From positions 1 to 54,842 of the forward strand of contig CAYHPY010000016.1 of NCBI GenBank assembly GCA_964358485.1: 54,842 nt of DNA. Direction: 5' to 3'. Below, piece after piece: positions 18,008-27,000 of this stretch (position 1 is its first letter; each line of letters starts with the position of its first letter). Origin of the DNA: CAYHPY01 sp964358485 (GTDB lineage: Bacteria > Elusimicrobiota > Elusimicrobia > UBA1565 > UBA9628). The notes under the pieces are model-generated. The model did no database searches, was not told the origin of the DNA, and saw nothing but the letters and a program-made list of their open reading frames with translations. Position numbers and translations under genes: made by a program.

Positions 18008-18013
18008 TACAAT
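18008..18013 (+). promoter_or_regulatory. -10 box (TACAAT) of the secreted hydrolase gene
   Basis: TACAAT is 6 nt upstream of ATG 18020, where a signal peptide begins, and no Shine-Dalgarno is present. A second candidate, TATAAT 17958-17963, precedes the in-frame ATG 17969 by 5 nt. Confidence 0.45.
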
Positions 18014-18019
18014 GGGCTC

Positions 18020-18724
18020 ATGCTCGCCCTCCTGACGCTTTTGGCCTGGCCCGCCGCGGCGGCCCCCCCCGCGCCCGCCTGCCGAAGCGAAGCGGTCTCG
18101 ATCAGGACCGCCGACGGCTGGACCTTGGCGGGGAGCTACTGCAAACCCCAAAAAGGAAAACCCGTCGCGGTTCTGGCCCACGGCCTGGCCTCCGGCAAGG
18201 GGGAATGGGACAAATTCTCGCCCGAATTATGGCGCCTGGGCTGGGGGACCCTGGCCCTGGACCTGAGAGGCCACGCCGGCAGCACCGCCGGGCCGGCCGG
18301 GCCCTCCGACTTGGCCATGGTGGACGCGGTCAACGGCTGGCCCCAGGCCCACTTCGACCTGGAAGGGGCCGCGGCCTTCCTTAAGAAGGAGAAAAAAATC
18401 CGGGGAAGCCGGATCGTTCTGATCGGAGCCTCTTTGGGGGCCAACCTCTGCGCCCAAGCGGCGGCCCGCCTCTCCCCGCGCGCGACGGTCCTGCTGTCCC
18501 CCGGCCGGGAATACCGGGGGGTCCCGCTACCGGACGCCCTCGGCCCAAAATTTCTAGTCGGAGCCGCCCCCTCCGATCCCTACGCTCACCAATCCCTGGT
18601 GGGCCTTGAGGCGCGCGGCGACGGCGCGGCCCTGCTCCGCGCCTCGGCGGGGCACGGGGTCCAGATGCTCGACGATCCCAGGTTCTCCAAGGCCCTCATG
18701 GCCTGGCTCCAAAAAACCCGCTGA
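18020..18724 (+). CDS. Secreted alpha/beta hydrolase
   Basis: 234 residues. The N-terminal 15 residues (MLALLTLLAWPAAAA) form a signal peptide, which decides the start at 18020 over the in-frame ATG 17969. The hydrolase fold follows: VLAHGLASGKGEW (oxyanion strand with HG), LALDLRGHAGS and the nucleophile elbow GASLGA. The late GHGVQML supplies a plausible catalytic His, and DPYAH or DALG-type Asp residues complete the triad. Substrate unknown; an esterase or peptidase acting outside the cytoplasm is likely. It shares its promoter region with nrtR but its relation to NAD metabolism is not evident. Confidence 0.8.
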   Translation: MLALLTLLAWPAAAAPPAPACRSEAVSIRTADGWTLAGSYCKPQKGKPVAVLAHGLASGKGEWDKFSPELWRLGWGTLALDLRGHAGSTAGPAGPSDLAMVDAVNGWPQAHFDLEGAAAFLKKEKKIRGSRIVLIGASLGANLCAQAAARLSPRATVLLSPGREYRGVPLPDALGPKFLVGAAPSDPYAHQSLVGLEARGDGAALLRASAGHGVQMLDDPRFSKALMAWLQKTR

Positions 18725-18754
18725 AACTTTTCGCGTTTCCGCGTGTTCTATAAC

Positions 18755-18771
18755 CGAGGATGATTCATCCT
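18755..18771. promoter_or_regulatory. Perfect 8-bp-arm palindrome upstream of the adhesin-like gene
   Basis: GAGGATGA, one central T and TCATCCTC lie 2 nt after a TATAAC -10-like box (18748-18753) and just before an AGGAG Shine-Dalgarno. It may be an operator at the transcription start or a 5' stem-loop. Confidence 0.45.
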
Positions 18772-18785
18772 CAGGAGACACCCCG

Positions 18786-19451
18786 ATGACCGCGCCCCTC
18801 GCCTTGCTCGCCGCTCTGCTCGCAGCGCCCGCCGCCGCCGGAGAACTCAAGTTCTTCGACGCGGAAGAAATCGAGACCCTGGATGTCCGGGCTCAAAAAG
18901 GCCCCCTCGAACTCGAGGCCGGAACCCCGGAAATCCGGGTCGAAGTCACCGGAAACGCGGACCCCGCGGAATGCCTGGTGGAGATCACCCGCAAGGGCTC
19001 GCGCCTGATCATCGAGGCCAAAAATCCCCGGCGCCGGTTCTGGGAGAAGGATTCCTGCGAGGCGGGCTTTCGGGTCGAAGGGCCCTCCCGGCTCGCCGTG
19101 AAAGCGGGGACGGGAGTCGGAACCGTGAAAGCCTCCGGCTGGTCGGGTCCCGCCGAGATCGAGTCCGGAGTGGGGAGCGTCGAGCTCGCCGACATGGGCT
19201 CGACGATCCGGGTCAGGGTCGGCGTGGGCGACGCGCGCCTACGGTGGACCAAGGCCCCGGTCCGCGGCTCGGTTGAACTCACGACCGGAGTGGGCGACGC
19301 CGAAATCCGCCTTCCGAAGGAAAGCCAGGCGGACGCGGAGCTGAGCACCGGGCTGGGCTTGACGGTCCGGGAAGGAAAACAGGACCCGAAGGCGGGCCTC
19401 AAGCTGGCCTTGAATTCCGGGGTGGGAGACGTCGCGATCCGGACCAGATAA
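18786..19451 (+). CDS. Secreted adhesin-head-like (DUF4097/DUF2807-type) protein
   Basis: 221 residues. Signal peptide at 1-18 (LALLAALLAAPAAAG). The rest is an irregular beta-solenoid with recurring G-V-G turns (AGTGVGTV, SGVGSVEL, VGVGDARL, TGVGDAEI, TGLGLTV, SGVGDVAI), the pattern of GIN/DUF2807 and DUF4097 putative adhesin domains. Length is somewhat short for the family. Start at 18786 follows AGGAG by 8 nt. Probably periplasmic or surface-exposed; no partner is evident. A strong hairpin follows the stop. Confidence 0.8.
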   Translation: MTAPLALLAALLAAPAAAGELKFFDAEEIETLDVRAQKGPLELEAGTPEIRVEVTGNADPAECLVEITRKGSRLIIEAKNPRRRFWEKDSCEAGFRVEGPSRLAVKAGTGVGTVKASGWSGPAEIESGVGSVELADMGSTIRVRVGVGDARLRWTKAPVRGSVELTTGVGDAEIRLPKESQADAELSTGLGLTVREGKQDPKAGLKLALNSGVGDVAIRTR

Positions 19452-19469
19452 ACGAAAAATTCGGGAAAA

Positions 19470-19504
19470 GAACGCCGGCCTTGGAAGTCCCAAGGCCGGC
19501 GTTC
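19470..19504. terminator. Strong 15-bp hairpin after the adhesin-like gene
   Basis: Arms GAACGCCGGCCTTGG and its exact complement enclose a 5-nt loop. There is no T-run on the plus side; on the minus side CTTTTCCCG follows. It probably stabilises the 3' end or terminates transcription weakly. Confidence 0.65.
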
Positions 19505-19510
19505 GTAAAC

Positions 19511-19540
19511 CTGGCAAGAATTCCGCCCTCCTGTTATACT
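19511..19540 (+). promoter_or_regulatory. Promoter of the 36-residue peptide gene
   Basis: CTGGCA (19511-19516), an 18-nt spacer and TATACT (19535-19540) lie 6 nt before ATG 19547, so the transcript would be leaderless. Confidence 0.5.
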
Positions 19541-19546
19541 GGACCC

Positions 19547-19657
19547 ATGAGACTCCGGCTCCCAGTCCTGGCCCTTTTAGCCCTCACCGTCCTTCCCGCG
19601 GAGATCGAGGGAGCCGACGCCCTACAGGCCGTGGAAACCTTTCGCGGAGGCTATTAG
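19547..19657 (+). CDS. Small (36-residue) predicted secreted peptide
   Basis: MRLRLPVLALLALTVLPAEI then EGADALQAVETFRGGY. Two Arg residues and a 12-residue Leu/Ala/Val core form a signal-peptide-like start; about 13 residues would remain after cleavage. It has its own promoter (TATACT 6 nt before the ATG, no Shine-Dalgarno), sits just after a hairpin, and ends 42 nt before the first gene of the large ATPase operon. It may be a genuine small protein, a leader peptide for that operon or the remnant of a longer secreted protein; sequence alone does not decide. Confidence 0.5.
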   Translation: MRLRLPVLALLALTVLPAEIEGADALQAVETFRGGY

Positions 19658-19675
19658 GGGGCCGCGCTTGTATCC

Positions 19676-19681
19676 TATACT
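19676..19681 (+). promoter_or_regulatory. -10 box (TATACT) of the large ATPase operon
   Basis: TATACT ends 18 nt before the TTG start at 19700; GGAG (19687-19690) lies between, so this operon has a short leader with a ribosome binding site. Confidence 0.45.
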
Positions 19682-19699
19682 TGGCTCGGAGAACCGGCA

Positions 19700-20707
19700 T
19701 TGGCATCGATCCCGAAAAATCAGGCCCGCGCGCCCGCCCGCTTCCTGGAATTGGCCGGCGACGATCTGGAGCGCTATTGCCGGACGGCCGCCGCGCTGAT
19801 CCGGGCGGGGAGGCTCAACAAGTGGTATCCGGAACCGGAGGGGTGCGCGGCTTACCTTGAGGCTCTGTCGCCTTCGTGGCGGCGGGGCGCCTACTCCGGG
19901 GCGCGAATTTCCCTCTCCAGCGGCCTTCCGGCCCTTCAAGACATCCTCTCAGTTCAGGTCGACAAGTCCCTCTGCTCGGAATTTTTGGCCGGCCAGCGGG
20001 AACGGGCCGAGGCCGGCCGCGGCCAGACTCCGAAAGTCGCGGCCAAGACGGCCTATTATCAAAAGCTGGCCGGGGCCGTCCTGCCCCCCCTCCACCGCCT
20101 GGAGGTCAAGCTTCGCCGGATTTTTCCCGAAAAAGGCGCGGCCGCCTTCGAGGCGTCCATCGACCGCTATGAACCCTCCGAGGCGGATTTCGTCCGCTAT
20201 ACCTTGTTCCTGGAACAAAAGGACGCCTCCTGGGAGGACGCCCTGATCGAACGCCGGGGGGATTACAGCCGCCAGACCGACCTTTTCCGGACCAAGATGG
20301 AACGCTACCTCCAGGACGAAAGCGAGCTGGCCTTTCTCCTGTTGGGGAAAATGCCCGGAGTCCGGGTCGAGGAGATCACCCGGACCCGCATCGGGCCCCT
20401 GTGGAGCCCCTGGGTCCCCGCCCCGGAGGGCTGGATCCCGGCCGACAGCGGGGAGTACATCCTGCATTTCCCCATGGACAAAGCCTCCGTCTACCTGGAC
20501 GGAGATCGTGACGACGATCCGTTCTCCACGATGTACCGGCGGTTTCTTTCAGAGGAGACGCGCTCCCTCGTTGAAAAGGAGGCGTCCCAATTGGGCTACC
20601 GGGTGCACAAGGATCGGAAATTCGCCTGCACCGCCAAAGCGGCGGGCCGCCTTCGGGAAAAACTTTCCATGACCAAAACCAACAATATCATCTACACCCT
20701 TTCATGA
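19700..20707 (+). CDS. Unknown protein opening the AAA+/GHKL operon
   Basis: 335 residues with no recognisable domain, signal peptide or membrane segment. It starts with TTG (19700), placed 9 nt after GGAG; no ATG lies nearby in frame. The sequence is Arg/Glu/Leu rich and mainly helical in its first 220 residues, with a mixed part (PLWSPWVPAPEGWIPAD, GEYILHFPMDK) and a C-terminal basic tail (KTNNIIYTLS). Its stop overlaps the AAA+ gene by ATGA, so it is produced with that ATPase and could be its adaptor or substrate-recognition subunit (inference). Confidence 0.75.
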   Translation: MASIPKNQARAPARFLELAGDDLERYCRTAAALIRAGRLNKWYPEPEGCAAYLEALSPSWRRGAYSGARISLSSGLPALQDILSVQVDKSLCSEFLAGQRERAEAGRGQTPKVAAKTAYYQKLAGAVLPPLHRLEVKLRRIFPEKGAAAFEASIDRYEPSEADFVRYTLFLEQKDASWEDALIERRGDYSRQTDLFRTKMERYLQDESELAFLLLGKMPGVRVEEITRTRIGPLWSPWVPAPEGWIPADSGEYILHFPMDKASVYLDGDRDDDPFSTMYRRFLSEETRSLVEKEASQLGYRVHKDRKFACTAKAAGRLREKLSMTKTNNIIYTLS

Positions 20708-22314
20708 GCGACGCCTCCGTAGACCCACGCGCCTCGGATTTCGAGCTCCCCGAAGCCCGGAAGCTCCTGGAGGCCTCCGGCCTCCCCCGGGTCCTGGCCG
20801 AGATCGACCGCGGCTCCTTCGGCACCACCCCCCTGAACCTGGAAATCCTCGAGGCTGTCTCCCAGGCGCTTGCCAACGCCCTGGCCGTCTCCCGCCTCGG
20901 AGGCTTCAAGGACGCCGGCCCCTACGCGGGATTTGTCTTCGCCGAGGAGGCCTTCGACCGCTTGGCCGCCCTGGGAGAAAACAAAACGAGCCCGGACGGG
21001 GAATTTCCCCCAGGGAAGTATACCGACCTCGGGACCGGCAGCCCGCGCCGGGTCTTGGAGGCCCTGGCCTCCGATTGCGCCGAATTCGCCCGATTTTACG
21101 CCCGGGCCGAAGGGGACCGGCGCCTGCGGCGGGACTCCGAAACTCTGCGCTGTCTTTCCACTTACTTCCGGATGATTTCGGGCACGCTCCGCCGCCTGGG
21201 CGGAGAACCCCCCGCGGCCCGCCTGAGCACCCCCCGCCTCCGGTTCGAGGGTTGGCGCGCCGTCGCCAGCGGGGCCGAGGAACCCCACGAGCTTTTGGAC
21301 GTGACCTTCGAGGACATCGTCGGCAACCAGGAATTCATCCAGGCCGGGCGCCGGCTGGCCCGGGACGTGGCCGGGTTCGACCTGAAGGCCGGAAAGAACC
21401 CCAAACGCATGCGCAACCAGGTTCTTTTCGCCCTTGGGAGCCCGGGCTGCGGCAAGACCGTGACCGCGCACGCCATCGGGCGCTACTTTCTCGATCTCTG
21501 CGAGAAATCCGGCCTGCCCGCGCGCATGCGCGTCATCCGCCGCACCGATTGGGCCTCCTCCTACCAGAACCAATCGGCCAGCCGCCTGCTGGAGATCTTC
21601 AAAGGCGAGGTTTTCAACGCCCCCGGGGTCTGCGGAGTCTATTGGCCCGACATCGACACGGCTTTCGCGGCCCGGGGGGATTCGGATATACGGCAGGAAG
21701 AGAAATCGAATCTGGGAACGATCTTTGGAATACTGGATGGGACCATCGGCCCGAAAAACGGCCGATGGTTTTTGATCTGCGACGCCAACACCTTGCGCAT
21801 GGACGAGGCCACCTTGAGCCGCCTCAGCCAAAGCCCCTTGACGGCCAAGGGGCCGGCCTCCCCCGAGGATTTCGTCCGCTTGCTCAAGGAGGTCAAGCTC
21901 AGGGGCAAGGGGCCGTGGCTGCCGATTTCCGACGCCGAATGGCGGGAGGTCGGCAAGCGCTGCGTGGCCGAGGGGCTCTCGGGGCGCTCGGCCGACGCCA
22001 TCGCCGGGCGGGTCCTCTGCGAAATCGAGGATTTCGACGAACCGGAGGACTATTTCGGAAAATCCTTCGAGGAAAAGCAGAAAATCATCGAAAGCCTTTC
22101 CCGGAAGGTCGGCGCGGCGCGCCTGCTGGAGATGATCACCGAGCATTGCCGCTTCGAACGGGAGAGCCAGCGCAAGGCCGACGAGGAAAAGTTTTTGGCG
22201 CGCGTCCAGGAAATCCGCCTGCATCTCTCCGCCCAGCAGGCGGCTATCGGGACGCTGGGCGGTCCGTTCAAAAGAAAGAACGAGAACGCCGACAACGCGG
22301 AGAATACCCCATGA
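20704..22314 (+). CDS. AAA+ ATPase of the GHKL/paralogue operon
   Basis: 536 residues. A helical N-terminal region (1-200) precedes one AAA+ module: Walker A GSPGCGKT at 245-252, Walker B-like VYWPDID at 312-318 (Asp in place of the usual DE pair), sensor-1-like LICDANTL and a following MDEATLSRLSQ. FEDIVGNQEFIQAGRRLA just before the P-loop resembles the N-linker of classic AAA proteins. The C-terminus is a charged helix (FERESQRKADEEKF). ATGA overlaps join it to both neighbours. I infer that it remodels or loads the adjacent Hsp90-like and giant proteins; the exact AAA clade is not clear. Confidence 0.85.
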   Translation: MSDASVDPRASDFELPEARKLLEASGLPRVLAEIDRGSFGTTPLNLEILEAVSQALANALAVSRLGGFKDAGPYAGFVFAEEAFDRLAALGENKTSPDGEFPPGKYTDLGTGSPRRVLEALASDCAEFARFYARAEGDRRLRRDSETLRCLSTYFRMISGTLRRLGGEPPAARLSTPRLRFEGWRAVASGAEEPHELLDVTFEDIVGNQEFIQAGRRLARDVAGFDLKAGKNPKRMRNQVLFALGSPGCGKTVTAHAIGRYFLDLCEKSGLPARMRVIRRTDWASSYQNQSASRLLEIFKGEVFNAPGVCGVYWPDIDTAFAARGDSDIRQEEKSNLGTIFGILDGTIGPKNGRWFLICDANTLRMDEATLSRLSQSPLTAKGPASPEDFVRLLKEVKLRGKGPWLPISDAEWREVGKRCVAEGLSGRSADAIAGRVLCEIEDFDEPEDYFGKSFEEKQKIIESLSRKVGAARLLEMITEHCRFERESQRKADEEKFLARVQEIRLHLSAQQAAIGTLGGPFKRKNENADNAENTP

Positions 22315-24047
22315 GCCCAGAACCCCGCCGCGCCAAGGCGCGCGACGCGCGCGCCACAACCTCGGTCCAGAGCCTGGTCAAGGACCTGGTGGACCAATTC
22401 GACCAGCCGTTGGATTTCTACCGGGAGCTCATCCAAAACGCCATCGACGCCGGCTCCAACCGCATCGACGTGCGCCTGGAATTCCGCGCGGACGGCGCCG
22501 CCGGCACGGCCGTCATGCAGGTGGAAGACGACGGCGAGGGCATGGACGAGGAGGTCATCCAGAACTACCTGCTGGTCCTGTTCAAATCCTCGAAGGAAGA
22601 CGACCTGACCAAAATCGGAAAATTCGGGATCGGCTTCGTCTCGGTCTTCGCCCCCGAGCCGGAACTGGTCCGCGTCCACACCGCCAAGAACGGCGCCAGC
22701 TACCGCCTGGACTTTCCCAGCTACAAGCGCTACGAGCTCTACCGGGTGCCCGAGATGCGCGACGGAACCCTCGTCGAGGTGATCAAGGCCATGAGCCGCG
22801 AGAAGTACGACAAGCTCGTGTCCGACTCGATCAAGACGATCCGCTACTGGTGTAAACACGCCGAAACGCGGATCACCTTCCATGACCGCTCCGGGAGCAA
22901 GCCGGCCGAGGAAATCTCGGAGCCGTTCGAGCTTCCGGGCGGCTCCTGCCGGAAATACGAGGAGGAGGGCACCATCGCCGTTCTCGCCTACACCGGGGAG
23001 AATCCCCCCTTCTGCGGCTACTACAACAAGGGCCTGACCCTGAAGGAAGACCGCAAGCCCCACTTCCCGGGGATCGAATTTAAAATCAAATCGCGCTACC
23101 TGGAGCACACCCTCACCCGCGACAACGTCCTGGAAGACGAGAATTACGCCAAGGCCATGGCGATCGTGGCCAAGATCGTCAATGAACAACTCCCGGACCA
23201 GCTTCAGCAGGAATTGACCAAGCTCGCGGCCGAGATTTCGGGCCGCGCGGCCCGGGGGGAAGCGCCGGAGGAAGCTTGCTCCCGCGAGTGGAACCGCCGC
23301 CTGCCGTACCTGCGCTCTCTGCTGGCGGCGGCCATCGCCCGCTGGCGCCGCTCCGATTGGGAAATTTTCCCCACCGTGTCGGGCAAGGCCCTGACCCTGC
23401 CCGCGGTGCGAAAAAGCCTTTCCAACTCGGACGGAATCCTTTATCATGAGGCCGCCGCCGACCGCATGACCCGGGAACTGGAAGGCCAGGGCATCCCCGT
23501 CCTGGTTTCGGGGCCGTGGGCCGCGGAGTTGGCCGCCCTCACCGGGGCCAAATCCCTCTCCCAGGCCTCCCGGGACTACATTTTTCCCGAGCTCTCCGAG
23601 GACGAGAAGCTCCCCGCGCCCACTCGCGCGTTTTTCGAAACCGCCCGCGGGATCGACTCATCCTCGGGCGCCAAGTACCGCCGGATCTGGGCCTCGGATT
23701 TCAAACGCTCCCAGGGCGCGGCCTTGGCCGACCGAATCTTCGTGGTCCAGAAGGAGCCGGGAACCCTGGTCCCGGCCGGCGAAAAGCCCTCCACCCTCCT
23801 TTCTCTGGGACGCCCGCGCTTTCACGCCCTGGTCAACATTTCCCATCCGTTCATCGAAGACTTGACCCGCCTGCACCAGACCCGTCCCGGGCTGTCGGCC
23901 TTCCTTCTTTTAAAAACCATGCACCTCCATGACGGGGAAGTGCCGCCCGACAAGGAGAGCGAATATTCCAACCTTTCGGAAAAAGTGGAGGCTCGGCTGC
24001 TCGAAGCGTCCCTTAAGGTGGACGCCGCGGCGTCGGCCCGGGGCTGA
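22311..24047 (+). CDS. Hsp90/HtpG-like GHKL ATPase
   Basis: 578 residues. The Bergerat ATP-binding fold is intact: N-motif RELIQNAIDAGS with N43 and D46, G1 motif DDGEGMD (73-79) and G2 motif GKFGIGF (103-109). The middle part continues like Hsp90, with NKGLTL and TLTRDNVLEDENYAKA (about 268-283) matching the middle-domain NVSRE-type strand. The C-terminal 250 residues are unlike HtpG. The start is the ATG in the ATGA overlap with the AAA+ stop. Seven nt separate it from the first of three giant proteins that look like inactive versions of it. A chaperone or switch function is inferred from family membership. Confidence 0.88.
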   Translation: MSPEPRRAKARDARATTSVQSLVKDLVDQFDQPLDFYRELIQNAIDAGSNRIDVRLEFRADGAAGTAVMQVEDDGEGMDEEVIQNYLLVLFKSSKEDDLTKIGKFGIGFVSVFAPEPELVRVHTAKNGASYRLDFPSYKRYELYRVPEMRDGTLVEVIKAMSREKYDKLVSDSIKTIRYWCKHAETRITFHDRSGSKPAEEISEPFELPGGSCRKYEEEGTIAVLAYTGENPPFCGYYNKGLTLKEDRKPHFPGIEFKIKSRYLEHTLTRDNVLEDENYAKAMAIVAKIVNEQLPDQLQQELTKLAAEISGRAARGEAPEEACSREWNRRLPYLRSLLAAAIARWRRSDWEIFPTVSGKALTLPAVRKSLSNSDGILYHEAAADRMTRELEGQGIPVLVSGPWAAELAALTGAKSLSQASRDYIFPELSEDEKLPAPTRAFFETARGIDSSSGAKYRRIWASDFKRSQGAALADRIFVVQKEPGTLVPAGEKPSTLLSLGRPRFHALVNISHPFIEDLTRLHQTRPGLSAFLLLKTMHLHDGEVPPDKESEYSNLSEKVEARLLEASLKVDAAASARG

Positions 24048-24054
24048 GCCGGGC

Positions 24055-27000
24055 ATGTCCACGCTGCTGGACGCGGGGTCCTTCCGTGTCGACCGCGCGC
24101 GGGCGCTGGACAAGCTGATCCGCTTCCAGCTTCCCGACCCGGAACTCTTCGCCCTGCCTTGGCTGCGCTGCGCCGCGTCCGGCGGGGCGGGAAAAATAGA
24201 GATCCGGGCCCGCTCCGATCAATTCGAATTCGCCTTCGACGGCGCGCCCCTGGTTTCCGACGAACTTCGGGATCCGTACCGCTGCCTGTTCGACAAGCCC
24301 GCGCCGGGCTCGGCGCGCCTGCGGGAACTGGCGGTCGGAATCCTGACCGCCCTGCGCCTTGAGCCCAAGGAAATCACGGTGGTCTCCGGGGTCTACGGGC
24401 GGGACCGGTTCCGACTTTCCTTGAATTCTCCGGACAAAGAGTCCATCGAGGCCTCTTCCGACCAACGGCCCGGAACGATCGTGACCGTCCATTTCGGCGG
24501 CCTTCTCTCCACCCTGAACAAAAAACTCGCCGCCCGCCTGGCCGCCTTGAGCCGCTGCTCCAAGGCGCGGATCGTTCTGGAGGGGTTCGGCCAGACCGGG
24601 GGCTGGCCGTTGGGCTTCAGGGAGGGCCTGTCCTTCGACGAGGGGGAGATCTACGGGACCCTGGACGCTCCCGCGGAGGTCGGCGCCGAAAGCGCGTTGG
24701 CGGCCTACAAGCTCGGCGCGGAGGCCGGCGCGCTCCGGCAATCCCTCGCCTTGGCCCAGGTGGACGGGTTCGTAAACGACGACGGGTTCTCCCTCAACGC
24801 CTCCCAGACGGCCGTGGCCCGCAACCGGAGGTTTTCCAAGACCATGCTCCGGGTCGGCGAGAAGGCCGTCGAACTGCTCCTGGAGACCGCCCGGACCCAG
24901 CGCGAGAGGCTGACGGGGATCGTCCCGCTGCTCGAGCTGGGTTGGGAATATTTCTGGAGGGACCGGCTGGAGCGCCGTTGGGCGGCCGAGATCCCGGCGT
25001 TATTTCCCCCCGCGCGCTGGCTTAAGGAACCTCTCACTTCCTCTCTGGCGCGCCTGACCGATCCCGCCGGCTATGACGAAAAGGTCCGCCGCATCCGCCG
25101 GGCCGCGCGCCTGACCGATTGGCTCCGGGAGGCCGCCCTGAAGCATTGCGGGGACCTGAGCCGGGAACCGGGCGACGAGCTGGGCCGGGCCCTGCGGGCG
25201 GCTCCTCTGCTTTTCTCCACGGACGGGCGGCTCCTTTCGTTGGAGGACCTGGAAGCTCAACGGAGTCGCCTCGGGCGCATCTTGTATTCGGCCCGGAGGG
25301 TTTCGGCCCCGAATCCCCCCCTCACCGCGGTCTATCTCTCCTCCGCCCGGGATCACTTGTTTTTGAAGGACGCCTTCAAATCCGCGGTCTTCGATCTCTC
25401 GATGGTCCTCTCCGGCGGTCCACGGAAAAACGCCTCGGGCCCCGCCACCCTGGAAGGAGCCGGGGTGGGTGAAATCCTGGTCCGCGGCCCCCTGGCGGCC
25501 TCCGGGTGGTCCGGGGAGGCGGCCCTGACGCTCAACCGCCCAGAGCGAGCGCGCCTGTGTTTTTTCCAGGACGGCCTGCCTTCGTCGTTTTTGGAACACG
25601 ACTGCGGCCTGCGCTTCGAGGCCGTCCTGTCCGGAGCCGAGGAGAAACCCGGGCCGAGGACTCTCCGGGAACTGGCCTTGCGGACCGCCCCCCTTTACGA
25701 AAAAGCGGGGCAAGATTTCCTACCCTACGCCGACGAACCCTCCAATCAAATCATTCTCTCACATCTTCTGGATTTTTTGCTTTGGACCCTGGATTCCCGG
25801 TCGGGCGCGGGCCAAGAGCACACCTGGATCCGGAAAAAATCCCTTTTCCGCTTCTCCGGACGGTGCATCAGCTACGATGCCTTCCTGGCGGAATTCAACG
25901 ATGGCGAGGGCATCTACACCTCCCCCCTCAACGGCGTCCCGATCGCCGGCTCGCCCTCCCCCTTGATGGGCGAGGCCTACACCCCCGAAATTCTCTCCAA
26001 GCTCCTTCCCGGGGCCTGCTTCTTGAGCCTTCCCGCTTCCCCCAAGGCCCGGTTCCTGTTCCGCCGCGCCGCGCCCGCCCCCGCGGCGCCCCCGGCGGCC
26101 TTCCCCGCCGATCTGAAAGAAGGGCTGGCGCTGACCCTCTCGATCCTCCAGGACGCGGGAACCGGCGCCTTCGCCGAGGGCGGACCCAGGCGGGCGTTTC
26201 TTTTGGAAGCCGTCGGACGCCTCCTCGCCCCCTGGGGACCGGGCCCAGACGGGCTCTCGATCCGGGACCGCGCCCCGCTGGTCGAATTGCTCCGCCACAT
26301 CCCGGTCTTTCGCGCCCCCAAGGGCGGAGGCATGACGCTGGAAGAGGCCGCCCAAAAACTCACCGTTTCGTCCCTGCGCTTCCGGAGCCCCGGAGACCGC
26401 GAATTCCCGGAAGCGGAACTCATCCTGGACGCCGACGAGGAGAACCTTGCCGGGCGTCTGTTCCCCATTTGGAAGGACCGCCTTCGGCGGGCCGACGCGC
26501 CCAAGGCCGCCCCGGAGCCCGCCCCCCGACCGGAGCCCCCTCCGTTTCCCAAGGTTCCTCTGTCCACGGGCCGCCGGTATTTTCTTCACGGGATGACCCT
26601 GGAGCTCGGCCTTCCCCTGGAATACGCTCCCTCCCGCGCGGGCCTTCAAAAAGGAAACGGCCCCGTTTCGACGTTGGACGCATCCTCCCTGGGGTTCGCG
26701 GGCTGGGCCCTTCTGAGCGACCCGGAGATGCCCGGGGCGCCGCCCCCCCGGAAAATCCTCAGGGAGGGGTCGCGCCGTTTTTTTGAGGAACTCCTGGCGA
26801 ATTTTTCGTCGGCGGAATCGAAAGGGCCGTCGGCCACGGAACTCCGCTACCTGCTGGAGCTGTTTTGCCTGAATCGAGAAGGGCCCGGCTTCGCCGCCGA
26901 GCCCGGCTGGTCCGAATTGCTCGACGCTCTCGCCTGCGCCCCTTTGATCCCCGCGCTGGGCGGAAGGGTTTCGCTCCGAACTCTGCGGGAAAAATCCTCC

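Noticed and set aside
17969..18019. Upstream ATG for the secreted hydrolase, 5 nt after TATAAT
   Set aside because: It would place 17 polar residues before the signal peptide; ATG 18020 gives a normal signal peptide and has its own TACAAT.
20692..22359. 555-codon minus-strand open frame opposite the AAA+ gene
   Set aside because: Shadow reading caused by high GC; the plus strand has a P-loop and coupled neighbours.
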